64,000 nt of DNA from NCBI GenBank assembly GCA_019009955.1, contig CM032231.1:90532001-90596000 (forward strand), written 5' to 3'. The position numbers and the translations under genes are program-made. The stretch comes from Riptortus pedestris. Its lineage: Eukaryota; Arthropoda; Insecta; Hemiptera; Alydidae. The notes under the pieces are model-generated. The model ran no database searches, was not told where the DNA came from, and saw nothing but the letters and a program-made list of their open reading frames with translations. Below, piece by piece: positions 1 to 13,861 of this stretch; positions within the stretch are counted from its first letter, which is position 1; each line of letters begins with the position of its first letter.

Positions 1-644
1 GAAGGTTAACCTTATCGGAAAACTACCTACTTAAGAACTGTCAGTAACTTTCAATTGAAGTGGAAGTATAATAAAGAAACAAAATAAATAAAACCTAACT
101 TTTTAAATTAATGTTATAGATCTTTCAAAGAGATGGTTTCAAGTAATAGACATAATTTATTGCAGATATTTTTTGATAGTACTTTTTTTTTTCTCCTCAT
201 ATTAACCCTATGAGGAGTTATTTATTTGAATACATATTCCGTTGCCACATGGCATATTACGTGTCTCATTATCAACGGAAGGATAAAAAGGCCTTGCGTT
301 GATGATGGACCTCCACCAGCCAGCCCAAATCCCGAATATATGATTATGTTTAAATACATTTTTATTTTACAATATATACACGTTAATCAACTATCAACTC
401 AAATATAATATAAAAAATAGTAATAATAAAATAAAATAAGTAAGATAATTACAAATGAAATTAATAAATGGAATGAAAAAATAAATAAATAAAATAAAAA
501 CAAATCAATTAAAGTTAAACTAAACCGATGTTTAATTTGCAAGACTATGTCAGGTAAATATATTGAATTATAATTCCCATTCCTCACAATCAACTTTACA
601 TTCTAATTGATAATACTTAAGATCCTATTGATCTTAAATCGGAA
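1..644. other. AT-rich intergenic stretch, nothing recognised
   Basis: No gene or transposon is recognised. A small hairpin (193-217, CTCCTCAT with its mirror) is present. A 27-bp segment at 305-331 recurs with one mismatch at 45814-45840, next to a Penelope-like tail, so it is probably a scrap of an old repeat. Confidence 0.5.
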
Positions 645-704
645 TTTTTCTTCAAATGTCCATCGATCCTACCCAGGAGATGGCGAAAATGAGGTCGTTC
701 AAAA

Positions 705-770
<66 letters not shown>

Positions 771-1565
771 TTGTCTGTTACCGCTCTAGCGGTAGCAATT
801 TTTGTTCGATCGTTACTAAACTCGATATTTAGTCGTTTTATGTAAAAGGAAAGGTCAAGTTCGTTAAGGGCTGAAATCGGACCAGGGGAACGGGGGTTTA
901 GAGGGAGATAATTTTGAAAATACAAAATATCTCCGTTACTATAAGTCGGATCAAAAAATTTATAAAACTAATCTTATTGTAAATTAAAGATACTATAAAT
1001 ATTGTTATACATTTATTCTCTTTCTTGAATATTAACCGAGATATTTGCACTTTTCAGTTTTCAGCCTTCAGCAAACCCCCACTTCTAGTATTACATATAC
1101 AATAATCTGTTATATAATGAATCACATTATTTGAAGCCTAAATACCATATATTGTTTTCATTGAACTTATACTATATGAGATATATGCAAATACGTTCTA
1201 TTTGCACCCCCCCCCCTTTTCTTCTGTTTTGGATTACGGAAATTTGAGTGATTGAGATAGAACTGATTCTGATTCATTACAAATTACAGCACTAGCTTTA
1301 GTAAATTGTTTTAAATAAAAATAATACGTTATATTCAGATATATTTCATTAATTGTTTGTCATTCCGGTCAATCTAGGAAGCACTACGAGGCTGGCTGGC
1401 CTGTTTGTTTACATTTCAGCTGCATTTCGTTGTAGAGATTATTAATTTGTATTGTAAATTTACTGAGCATTCACGGTAGTGTTACCTGTATGTATATTTA
1501 TCTATTGTAAACCTTCGCGTGGGAACTCTGCTTAGTTTACGCAGCCCCTGCGTGACGGACATTTT
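645..1565 (+). mobile_element. Family A (HINE/Helentron-like), long form, left end truncated
   Basis: Starts inside the family at TTCTTCAAATGTCCATCGAT; the palindromic left end is missing. A (TA)n core (about 709-766) is followed by TTTGTCTGTTACCGCTCTAG and the shared interior. That interior includes a poly-C tract (1206-1216) and an AT-rich segment ending in GTTTGTTTACATTTC. The right end has the subterminal motif (here GGGAACTCTGCTTAG), the hairpin ACGCAGCCCCTGCGT and GACGGAC followed by ATTTT. Short open frames over the right end in both directions are shadows and recur wherever the family occurs. Confidence 0.8.
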
Positions 1566-2282
1566 GTCTTCGCCAGTAGTAAACTCGAATACCCGTGGGT
1601 TTCGAATCTGGAGTGTCATATTGGGACTGTTGCCGGATACTGGAGGCTCCAGCACGTGTAGTTCTGGAGCATTGCCAAGAAGCCGCATTGCAGTCGCCCC
1701 TTGCTGACACCTGTCTCCAACTCGTCTCTCTTACATTTAGGAGCCATAACGAACTTTCATTATACTTCCTGATTTATTATCGGCTTATGGGCTCTAAGAA
1801 TCTATTTTAGACTCCACTTCCTTCCCATTCTATTCATAAGATCAGAGGACCTGGCTGCTCTACCATTCACAGACACAATGCGAAGCATAATTCTTCAGTA
1901 AGAACTAGAAATTACTTGTCAAGCACGCATATGTGAACGTAATACTCGTGATATCCACATATACACTTCTTCCAAATATTGAATTAAAATTAATGAAAAG
2001 TCAGTCTTTTTAAATCATGCATGGACAGATTTTATATTTGATCGGTGGATTTAGTCGTGCTATAACTCTTCATAAAATTAACTTCTAATGATATCATGTA
2101 AACAAATTAAATAATGCAATTTAGTTTTGCCAAATTCTTTAGTTATTTATTAAATTAACTTCTATTATTTACTTATTATTAATAAAACCAGGAATCAGAC
2201 ATATATAAGGTTATTTTGATATGTTACCTTCTATCAAAGTTGTCATATAATAACCGCCAAAAAAAAAAAACCAAAAAAAAAA
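1566..2282. other. Unannotated AT-rich stretch
   Basis: No recognised gene or repeat. Two homopolymer A runs lie at about 2260-2284, just before the divergent A copy. Confidence 0.4.
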
Positions 2283-2626
2283 AACCCGTCACTTAGAAAC
2301 TACCTAAACTAAGCAGAACTACCCCTTGTGAAGCGGGATGACATTGTAGTGATCTCACCTCACCATAAACTTTCTATACAAATCTAATGAGTAGAAGTAG
2401 GGGTTAAACTAATGGCTAAAAACAAGAAAAGAAAGTGATTTGCTCAATAGTTGCCTTACGGATATATATATATATATATATCAACAATGGTAATGGATCC
2501 ATAGTTTAGTAAGATTGGTTCTATAACATTTTTCGATACGACACCTAATAAGGAAATATGAATACTTGAATTCCCCCTCCACCATCAATTGACCGGTTTC
2601 AGCCCTTAACTAATATGATATTGAAT
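2283..2626 (-). mobile_element. Old divergent family A copy (A' type), truncated
   Basis: Reads as a decayed right end on the minus strand (CCGTCAC, then AAACTAAGCAGA at about 2309). It continues with the old-subfamily interior GTGATCTCACCTCACCATA, also seen near 5755 and 46250, a short (TA)n (2461-2481) and the conserved segment around TTTTTCGATACGAC. It stops where a younger A copy begins at 2627. Divergence is clearly higher than between the young copies. Confidence 0.55.
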
Positions 2627-3232
2627 AAAGTCCGTCAAGCAGGGGCTGCGTAAACTAAGCAGATTTTCCACGTGAAGTTTTACAATAGAGAAATATGCAT
2701 ACTGGTAACACAATACGACCGTGATTAAATACAAAGGGTAATGAGAAATCTTTCAGTTAATTAAAATAAATTGCCAACTGAAACGGCTTCTGAATTTTAA
2801 GAATAATTTATATTTTAATAACTCAAATTTTAGTAGTACAAGAACTAATGAAGGGGGGGGGGCAGATGAACAGAACGTATTTGCATAAATCACACAACGT
2901 AAGGAAGGTAAGGTAAGGTTAGAAACGACAGGTAAGGTTAGAAGAAGCTTCCACCTGAGCCGAGAAATGACGAAAATGGCAGAAGTAATCCGATCTATGC
3001 CCGACCAGAGTCTTCATAAATATGAAAATTTCTCGGCTAATATTCAAGATAGAGAATAAATGTATATAACAATATTTACAGTAAATTTAATTTGCAATAA
3101 GATTAGTTCTATAAAATGTTTCGATCCGATGCATAATAACGGAAATATTTTGAATTTTGGAAAATCCCCCATCTAAACACCCCCCCTTCCTCTGGTCTGA
3201 TTTCATCCATTAACGAACTTGATCTGTCTTTT

Positions 3233-3293
<61 letters not shown>

Positions 3294-3413
3294 AAACGGT
3301 CCTCATTTTCGTCAAGTCCTGGGTAGGATCGATGGACATTTGAAGAAATTTTTCGAAAATCGCGTCATGAGTACGGCCTCAATAGCTGATTTCCCTAAAG
3401 GGAAATCTGCTAA
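2627..3413 (-). mobile_element. Family A copy with both ends
   Basis: Begins with the reverse-complement right end (AAAGTCCGTCAAGCAGGGGC, AAACTAAGCAGAT) and ends with the left palindrome (CTGATTTCCCTAAAGGGAAA, TCTGCTAAA). The core (TA)n is at 3235-3289. The interior is rearranged relative to the long form: a segment at about 2898-3010 contains GGTAAGGTTAG-like steps not seen in other copies. Its left end abuts the interior of the next A copy. Confidence 0.85.
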
Positions 3414-3899
3414 ATGTTCAATGAGTACAATATTTAGTATTTAGGCTTCAAATAATGTGATTCATAATATAACACCTGACTGTTAATATGACACGAGTAG
3501 GAGTGGGGTTTTATTGAAGAGCAAAAACTAATCAAGATAGAGCAAAACGTGTATAACACATTTATCGAGAATTACATTTGCAATACAATTTTTTGATCAA
3601 TCTAATAGTAACGGACCTATTTCGAATTTTCGAGATTCCTCCCTCTAAACCTCCCCCCTCCCACTGGTCCGATTGAAGCAAGTAATGAATCTTTCTTTTA
3701 ACATATTTAAATTTGGTAACGATTAAACAAAAATTGCGAATATATAGTTTAATAAAGTTTAGTTAATAAATATATAGTTTTGAAAGGACCTTTTTCGTCA
3801 TCTCCTGGGTAGGATCGAAGGATATTTGAAGAAATTGTACGAAAATCGTGTCATGAGTACGACCTCAATAGCTGATTTCCTCTAAGGGAAATCGGCTAA
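3414..3899 (-). mobile_element. Family A copy truncated at the right end
   Basis: Starts inside the family (GTTCAATGAGTACAATATTT) directly at the left end of the preceding copy. It runs through the poly-C/pyrimidine segment to the left palindrome (GCTGATTTCCTCTAAGGGAA). The core here is not pure (TA)n but a partly duplicated ATATAGTTTAATAAAG-like stretch (about 3740-3780), as if the microsatellite had decayed. Missing right-end sequence suggests replacement by the neighbouring insertion. Confidence 0.75.
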
Positions 3900-4128
3900 A
3901 AAGGACTGGGATTTTAAGCAAAAACAATAATCTTGGATTTTAAGCTAAAACAGTTACACAATATATTGAGTAAAGTGATATTTTTTTTCTCTCTTGTATG
4001 TCATGCAATATGTAAATACTTTTAGAATTTTATTAATTGATCCGTTTTTTTGGCTAATTGTTTTTGTTTCTAATGGTTCTTGTGGATCAAAGTTTCTGCA
4101 TTTCGTCTAATACGACTCAGAGGAAAGA

Positions 4129-4543
4129 GTGGCCCCGTATACCCCTATGTCTGGGAAGGTTAGACATTATAAATTCTTTAATTCTATGAGCAAAGTGCCA
4201 AGAATTGTTCTCTCGCTTGGGGATGGTATATATAACCGGCTGCGGGGTTCTGATATACCCAAACATCGTTCTTCTTTTCTTTCTCTAAAGCAAAAGCTCA
4301 TTTCTTCTTTCAGATCGGGAACAGATTAAGGAGGTTATTCAGATATTTCCCTGGTTAACGAAGAATAATATGACTTAAAATAGTCCCAGGGTGATACGTC
4401 GACATTTTGCATATCATATTAATGACATACAGGCATTGTCTCTGCTTTCTGGATACCCAAACAACTGTAGTTTATTTGGACTAGAATCCAACATAAATCC
4501 TGTCCAAGGTTTTAGGTGTCATTACCACACATTGGTTTCATAA
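4129..4543 (+). pseudogene. Possible decayed coding fragment, family not recognised
   Basis: Two adjacent frames look mildly protein-like. The first (4129-4329) reads MAPYTPMSGKVRHYKFFNSM and ends at a stop. In another frame from about 4310 the text ISFPWLTKNN-like then PRVIRRHFAYHINDIQ follows, with one in-frame TAA near 4374 and a stop at 4541. Base composition is less AT-biased than the surroundings. I do not recognise a family; it could equally be non-coding. Confidence 0.15.
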
Positions 4544-4734
4544 CTTCTTTGTTGTTCTTTGAATTACCAGGTAGTAAGAAGAGAAGTCTTCGAATGTCAA
4601 TAAAAAACGTCTTCCTCGTAAGCATTTATTAACAGAAAATGCTCAGAGATGAGAGTATACCTAGAACCAAAAAATATATTGGATATTTCAACATTTATGA
4701 ATTCAAGAAAAATTCACTCCAAAGAAAAAGAAAA

Positions 4735-5656
4735 AAAGTTCGTCACGCAGGGGCTGCGTAAACTAAGCGGATTTCCCACGTGAAGGTTTACAATAGATAA
4801 ATATACATACAGGTAACACAGCCGTGAATGCTCAGTAAATGTACAATGCAAAGCAGCTGAATTGTAAACAAACAGGCAAGCCAACCTCGTAGCGCTGCAT
4901 AGATAGACCGGAAAGAAACAATTCATGAAATATATTTGAATATAACATATTAATTTTATTGAAAACAATTTACTAAAGCTAGTGGTGTAATTTGTAATGA
5001 ATCAGAATCAGTTTTATCTCAACCACTCAAATTTTAGAAATCCAAAAACAAAAGAAGGGGGGGGGTCAACAGAACGTATTTGCATATATCTCACAAAGTA
5101 AAAGTTCAATGAAAACAATATTTGGTATTTAGGCTTCAATTAATATCTTTTATTATGTAACAGACCATTATTTATGTAACACTAGTAGAAGTGGGGGTTT
5201 ACTGAAGGCTGAAAACAGAAAAATGCAAATATCTCGGTTAATATTCAAGATTGAGAATAAATGTATATCATCATTTATAATGTATTTAATTTCCAATAAG
5301 ATTTATTCTATACACTTTTTCGATCCGACTTATAGTAACGGAGATATTTTTCAAAATTCTCCCCCTCTAAATCCCCCTTCCCCCTGGTCCGATTTCAGCC
5401 GTTAACGAACTTGATCTTTCTTTTTCCATAAGACGACTAAATATCGATTTTGGCAACGATTACACAAAAATTGCGACCGCTAGAGCGGTAACAGACAAAT
5501 ATATAGATAGATAGATAGATAGATATATACAGTTTTGAACGGACCTCATTTTCGTCATCTCCTAGGTAGGATCGATAGAGATTTGAAGAAAAAATTCGAA
5601 AATTCCGTCATGAGTACAACCTCAATAGCTGATTTCCCTTAAGGGAAATCTGCTAA
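4735..5656 (-). mobile_element. Family A, complete long form (about 922 bp)
   Basis: Right end (AAAGTTCGTCACGCAGGGGC, AAACTAAGCGGATTTCCC) at the left side; intact left palindrome TGATTTCCCTTAAGGGAAAT at the right side. The interior contains a poly-G run (5057-5066) and the pyrimidine-rich TCCCCCTCTAAATCCCCCTT segment. The core microsatellite is (AGAT)n with TATA ends (about 5503-5530) rather than (TA)n. This is one of the best full-length copies. Confidence 0.88.
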
Positions 5657-5689
5657 CAATTAAGACCAGCTGAAGAAAGCTAACCATGG

Positions 5690-6529
5690 AAGTCCGTCAC
5701 GCAGAGGTTGCGTAAACTATCAGATTTCTTGTATGCTGGCTTCACAAACAAGTAATGTCATCTCACCATATATTATTATATCTATTTCTAAGCCAAAATT
5801 CGACACGAGAAGAGGAGGTTTACTGAAGACTGAAAACTATGCTACGAAAAAATGTATATAACATAGAGAATCAATTGCATAACAAGAATGGCTATGTAAT
5901 ATTTGTTAATAAAATTCATAACAACGGAAATATTTGGAATCCCCCCACCATGAGGATGGTACAGATCAAATAAACATTTTCCAGTCAAGACAGAATAATT
6001 TTAAGTGATGATGTCATCACACTAAACATTTGTATCAGACATTAAACGATCAATGAATATAATATTTAGTATTTAAGCTTCAAATGAAGTAGTTCACGAT
6101 GAATCAGGTTATCGTTAACATGGCATTAGTAGAAGTTAGAAGAACTAAAAATATGTCTGACAATAATCAAGACAGTGAAAAAGTAGGTATATATAACAAC
6201 ATCTATAGAAAATTAAATGTGAAATAATAATGGTAATATACAATTTTTCGATCCGACTTAAAACAACAGTGATATTTCACATTCTCGAAATTCCCCCGTT
6301 CACAGGCCCAATTTTGGGCATTAACAATATTGATTATTACTTTAAAATAAAAAGTTTAATATAGAGTTTGATAAAGATCAAACAAAAATCACAGGAGACA
6401 AATATATATATATATATATATATATTCGTCATCTCTTGGGTACAATTGATGAACATTCGAGGAATGTTTTTGAACATCGCATCATGGTACAACCTCATTA
6501 GCTGACTTCCCTTAAGGGAAATCTGCTAA
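5690..6529 (-). mobile_element. Old divergent family A copy (A' type), both ends present
   Basis: Right end GTCCGTCACGCAGAGGTTGC with a degraded hairpin. The interior diverges from young copies but has recognisable landmarks (TCTCACCATA, TTTTTCGATCCGACTTA, AACGGAAATATTTGGAA). A short (TA)n lies at 6403-6424, and the left end CTGACTTCCCTTAAGGGAAA is intact. It shares diagnostic sequence with 2283-2626 and 46198-46495, defining an older subfamily. Confidence 0.75.
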
Positions 6530-8757
<2,228 letters not shown>

Positions 8758-9663
8758 TTTCCCCTTTCCCAATTTATCAATCTATATATGTTTCTATATC
8801 TATCTATCCCTCCTTTACCTCATAAGCACACAGTCACATTCAGTAGGCGAAACACACGAAATTCCTTCCAATCCCATTATAATATATATTAAGATGAGGG
8901 CACAAGTGTGTGTGGGGGTATGAGAGAAGGCACGACAGGTGTTGAACTCCAGCGGCTATATTAGATTTACCAACTCATCCAAATAAATCCTGAACCATCT
9001 TCCCTGAGCTATTGGTTTATTTCATTATCAGATAGCAATCTCTTAAAGCCGAGAGGAAAAACACTGAACTCGTAAGCAAAACAATTTCATACACAGACAG
9101 ACACACAGATGTTTCTATATATATTTATATATTGTTTGGTTTAGGAGATCATCAACCGAGTGGGATTTGCAATCGGTGTTTTATGTAGAATGCGATAAAC
9201 CCTTCTGTGGATATTAAAATCCAACCCACGTTAACCAAGGACGACCTGGAATGAGTACACTGTCCAGTAGACATACAAGACATCGAATGAGTAGCGTCCA
9301 GTTGACAGAGAGAACTCGTTTTACCCGGATAGGGTTAATTCAGCCTCATCAGCTTACCGACAGGATCTAAGACAGTCATAATCATTAGTCATCTCGAGAG
9401 GCTGTCAAACAAATATACACGCTAGACACCCGGTTAGCCACAGGCACGGTGACTCTAACACGCTCTGGAAGGATACTCATCAACTGCTGTTGTCTCTTGA
9501 CCTGCGCCTGTAGTTTTGGTGGGGTTAATGTGCTCATTTCGTACGGCTACCAATAATAGGTAATGCTATCTGATTCTGCAGGATTTGAAAAATATTTTCC
9601 CCGATTCTGCCATTTACGCATTTCAATACACTATTCTCTTAAATATATAATCATTGTTTTTTG
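8758..9663. other. Unannotated intergenic stretch
   Basis: No recognised gene. The segment 9130-9560 has more balanced base composition (for example AACCGAGTGGGATTTGC and CACCCGGTTAGCCACAGG) but no frame, splice pattern or repeat partner in this window. Confidence 0.4.
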
Positions 9664-10290
9664 AGCATAATTCCCTTAAGGGAAATCAGCTATTGAGGTC
9701 GTACTCATGACGCGAGTTTCGAAAAATGTCTTCAAATGTCCATCGATCCTACCCAGTAGATGACGAAAATGAGGTCCGTTCAAATATAAATATATATATA
9801 TTTGTCTGTTAACGCTCTAGCGGTCGCAATTTTTGTTTGATCGTTACCAAACTCGGAATTTAATCGTTTTATATAAAAAGAAAGATCAAGTTCGTTAATG
9901 GCTGAAATCGGACCAGTGGGAGGGAGTGTTTAGAGGGGGGATTTTTGAAAATTCCAAGTATCTCCGTTATTATCGTCGGATCGAATCATTTTATAGAATC
10001 AATCCTATTGCATATTAAATTTACAATAAAGACTGTTCTATGCGTTTATTCTCTATCGTGCATATTAACAGACATATTTGCATTTGTATTGTGGGAGTGG
10101 TTGGCAGAAGTCGGCCATATTCGGGACTTTCCACCGAAAGCTAGTTCGGCCGTTTCCGTAACTGTTCGTCCGTCGCGACCTGGTTTAGAGATTCGTTACT
10201 ACTGCCGTTATTAGTAGGCAGATTTCTCTATTGTAAAACTTCACGTAGGAAATCTGCTTCGTTTACGCAGCCCCTGCGTGACGGACTTTT
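9664..10290 (+). mobile_element. Family A, short form (about 627 bp)
   Basis: Left end partly decayed (ATTCCCTTAAGGGAAATCAG) then TTGAGGTCGTACTCATGACG. A very short (TA) core (9785-9800) and TGTCTGTTAACGCTCTAGCG follow. The right segment is of the type shared with 15324 and 60515 (GGTTTAGAGATTCGTTACTA, GGCAGATTTCTCTATTG). The right end has an intact hairpin ACGCAGCCCCTGCGT and GACGGACTTTT. Confidence 0.87.
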
Positions 10291-11168
10291 ATAGTATTTA
10301 TTTGGCAACAACCTCAAATTTTATGCTAGACAAGAGGTCATTTTAAGTTAGCACCTCAATGGTAAAAATGTAAGGACTAACAGTGTGGGATTTAAATCCC
10401 CCCCCCAAAAAAAATGAGATCACTTAAAATTTACGAAATAATTTATTATAAGTGGAATCTTTGGTCACAGCCATAACCCAGTTGAAATAATTATTATAAT
10501 TTAGTTAACATACTACTTTAAGCAAAACTCATAAAACAAAAATGGTAGAAATAACTAAATTAACGGGAACAAGGGGGAAATTCAAGAACTTTAAAATAAT
10601 ATAAATAGAATATAAGTACTCAACAAGTATTTGAAAGAAATAAATGAAATTTTCTCCTACTATATATGCATGTTGAGAATTTTCAAATACAAAAACAAAA
10701 CTGTGACACTTTAAGGCCCGTAATTTATATTCCATTTTATGAAAAAAAACATAAGTCCTCAAATAAATAGTCCAGCGTATTACCACTCATAAACATAACC
10801 TTACCTTATTTAAAAAAATAAATAAATAAGTTATTTTATATAAACTTCTGCGGCTAACTAAAGTCATAGAGTGGAGGTTAAGGGTGATTTGGGGTAGTAA
10901 TGACATGGCTTAATGGACATCAAAGGGAGAAATAAACTCGATTCAAGATTATACAATGACTGTCACGGAAGAAATATAATTAAGCATTTATCCGAAACAC
11001 AATTCAGTCATTTTATTCATGAGTGAGAGGAAGATGATAAAAGGCATCGGGCCGGCATTATTTTCGTTAATGATGCAAGCTCGCTCTATGAAAGGAACCT
11101 CAAACACTCTCTTGGAGTCCTGCCAAATCTAGGGAAGAGATCAAGTGCTCTCGTACTCTGACTGTCTG

Positions 11169-11171
<3 letters not shown>
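10291..11171. other. Unannotated AT-rich stretch
   Basis: No recognised gene or repeat. An AT-rich open frame on the minus strand (10529-10786) has no protein-like features I can defend. Confidence 0.4.
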
Positions 11172-11263
<92 letters not shown>

Positions 11264-11281
11264 CTCTCTCTCCCTCTCTCA
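11172..11281. repeat. (CT)n microsatellite
   Basis: About 110 bp of CT repeats with a few CTC interruptions. The Arg/Glu-rich frames spanning it on the minus strand are repeat translations. Confidence 0.95.
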
Positions 11282-12061
11282 CAATCTCCTTGAGAAGCTC
11301 CATCTGCTTTCTTCGCCTCAACTCTGAGGCGTTTTAGTCTTGCTAGCCGTCTCCTCTTGAACAGCTGTAAGATCTTCGATACACTCGCTCTCAACTGATT
11401 CCTTCAGACGATAAATATATCTAACAGTCTGAAGCCACTTAAGGTTGTTGCCACAAGGAATTAAAGGTACAAGCTTTTTTTTCCAAATTGGCAGAACCAT
11501 TCCATACGCTGCCATGTTGCAACATTAGTGTACTGATGTATGCGCCAGATGTATGGTTTTCATAAAAAAAAAAAAAAAAAAAAAAAATATCCTATATAAA
11601 GGTGATATTATAAGTCTAAATATAGAATCAGTGTACTGATAAACAGAAAAGGCACACTAATATGTTCATTTTGAAAATATATACAAATGTCACGAAGACA
11701 AGTTGAATGACATAACCTTAGGAAAGTACGCTACACAGTGGTTCAGCTTAGACGAAATAGGTACAGGATAAAGACAAACTTTCTTCTGGATAAATTATTA
11801 TAATACAACTTTTTTTATAAAAAATTCTAGAATGCTGAAGATTAATTTTAAAATGAGGGAAACAATTTCACTTTTTGATTCGATACATAAATACAGACAT
11901 GTTGAAAATTATATTTCTGATCAACTCGAAAACATCCATTGCTGACGACATTGCATTTTCGGCGAACAGAAATATTTTCCTACTTTAAAAAGATTCATTA
12001 ACATAATTGAAAAAAAATGTTCAGCCGTTATATTGTTGCTATGGCATTAACTTCAAGATTA
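11282..12061. other. Unannotated stretch with poly-A tract
   Basis: No gene recognised. A run of As (about 11564-11588) could be the tail of an old retroposon, but no body or target duplication was found around it. Confidence 0.35.
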
Positions 12062-12276
12062 TTATTATTATTTATTAACGTCCACTTTTTCCAACTAAGG
12101 CTAATTACAGGTTACCTAACAACCTTTTCTAGCCAGGGTGGGATTTTAGGATGTTATTTAATGAATTTCGTCACTAAATAATTTCCTTTGCCCAGGCGAG
12201 AACCGAACTCGCCACTCAAGGTTTACCATGTGAGATAAAGGTCAACACTTTAACTCGCATGGCTAACCTGAGCCTC
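12062..12276 (-). mobile_element. tRNA-derived SINE with 12-bp target duplication
   Basis: On the minus strand the element starts GGCTCAGGTTAGCCATGCGA (box A-like) and carries a box B-like GAGTTCGGTTCTCGCC. It continues CTGGGCAAAGG, then a tRNA-unrelated body (CCCACCCTGGCTAGAAAAGG) and ends in AAAGTGGACGTTAATAAATA with an (AAT)n tail. ACTTCAAGATTA flanks it at 12050-12061 and 12277-12288, a perfect direct repeat. Related copies lie at 17838-18034 and 35577-35680. The retroposon nature is well supported by the target duplication; the tRNA of origin is not determined. Confidence 0.82.
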
Positions 12277-12852
12277 ACTTCAAGATTAGAAATATGGACA
12301 AAGATAAATGAGGAATATTTTCTTAATATCTCGATTTGTCATTGCCGCGTTACGATACACCCCTCTAGACAATATGATTTTTCCATAAATAAAGTAGAAG
12401 TTATAATTTATATTGTTGGTCAAATCAGAAAGGAATGTACAATATATTTATTGATTGATTATTGTTCCTTTATAATTTTTCTAATAAAAAAAATAAAATT
12501 TTTATTCCTTTTGGAATTGAACTTTTACTCCCCAGGCTCATATAGTATTGAACTGGTTTCAGATACATTCAAACTCCATTAAGACTAAATAAAATACGAA
12601 ATTTGAATTTGTAGTAATCGAAGTCTGTATAACAATAAATCCTTTAACACTAAAATAGACTCAGTTTCAAAATGAATTTTGAGCGCGAAGCACCTGAATA
12701 TAATCCGTTCCGACGTCGTTGTTGTATGACAAGAAGTAAAAATAAAATATTACAACTAAATTAAAAACACCAAACAACTCAGAAATGAAATTTCATTCAA
12801 GTTGAAATAAAGCTTTAAGTAGTCAAGGAATAGAAATGAAATTTATAGTTTA

Positions 12853-13805
12853 CTAGCTCAGATACCCGGCTTCGCCCGGGAATTCATTTGAGGCTGGATG
12901 GTGATGGTATTTTTTTGGTAAGGCTTTACTTTGCACAATATTTTAACATTTACCCGTCCCAGTGTTTAGAGTTAATGCCCGTCGGCGCTGTGGATTTGTT
13001 AATAATAAAATTAATTTTTTATGTAAGACTTCACTCTCCTCCATATTGTCATATTTCCCGTTTCCTGTGCATTATGCATAGATTTAAATTATTAAGGACA
13101 AAATATTAACATACACATGAATTAATTTTTCCAGGCGAGGTACCTGGTAGTTCATATTGAAAAGAATTGTTGAGCAAATGTCTCTATATAACAAAGTAAA
13201 CAACTTTTGTTATGTGCATATTTGCCGAAACCCCAATAGGAAATCATTATTATTAATTTCAGGCCTCCCTTATAAGCCCCACTACTGCCCGTCCCTAGAA
13301 ATGTTAGTATGGCTTATTATAAGGAAGGTGTTAGTGCTAAATCACATACCGAGTTTGGTTTAGTTCGGTTGAGTTTTTTGTGCAAAATAAAATTGTTCAT
13401 TCCCGTTAAAGTTTTTAGCGTATAACTCGTTTATACTTCCGTATACGGCAAAAGTGTATATAACAGAAGTTACTCTAAATAATAAAATAAACAACTTTTG
13501 TTGTGTTCATATTTGCCAAAAAACCAATAGGAAACGAAATATCGCTATTTTTAATTTCAGGCCTCCCTTATAACCCTCACTCCTGTTCGTCTCTGAGAAT
13601 ATTAACATAGCCTAAAGTCTAAGTTGAGTTAGTAGTAATATACATACCAAGTTTCATTAAATTCGGTTCAACCGTTTATGCGTGAAAAGGTAACAAACAA
13701 AAACACACGAAAGAAACAAAATGCAGTTTTTTCTGTCTATGACATGTGAAACGAAAAGTTATCGTAATATTTCGCGAAAAAAATCAATGTACAGACAGAG
13801 GTTAC

Positions 13806-13810
<5 letters not shown>
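12853..13810 (+). mobile_element. Repeat family B, copy 1
   Basis: Begins CTAGCTCAGATACCCGGC with a GC-rich mini-hairpin (CCCGG...CCGGG). It contains two internal units of about 300 bp, each carrying CAACTTTTGTTATGTGCATA and TTTCAGGCCTCCCTTATAA. It ends with AATTCGGTTCAACCGTTTAT, an AACAAAC run and GACAGAGGTTACAATTTTA. A (TA)n tract follows directly. No protein is encoded. This copy is mirrored by copy 2 across the (TA)n at 13811-13855. Classification is open; similar CCCGG-start / AACAAAC-end repeats are widespread in arthropods. Confidence 0.8.

Positions 13811-13855
<45 letters not shown>
13811..13855. repeat. (TA)n at the centre of a B-B inverted repeat
   Basis: About 45 bp of pure TA between two opposed B copies, forming the spacer of a 2.4-kb imperfect palindrome. 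Confidence 0.95.

Positions 13856-13861
<6 letters not shown>

Noticed and set aside
607..789. Tyr-Ile repeat frames here and at 13721, 16972, 19103, 23680, 26980, 32742, 52759, 54661 and 59939
   Set aside because: Translations of (TA)n microsatellites in A and B elements or free arrays.
1482..1707. Recurring peptide around LLSLRSPCVTD in frames at 1519, 4714, 42643 and 61125
   Set aside because: It is the translation of the conserved family A right-end hairpin, repeated wherever the element ends; not a protein domain.
2898..2945. Telomere-like GGTAAGGTTAG steps (also GAGTTAGGTTAG near 21645)
   Set aside because: Only a few imperfect units, inside A elements; too short to call an interstitial TTAGG array.
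12070..12276. Functional tRNA gene
   Set aside because: Box A/B-like motifs are present, but there is no cloverleaf; target duplications and an AAT tail show a SINE.
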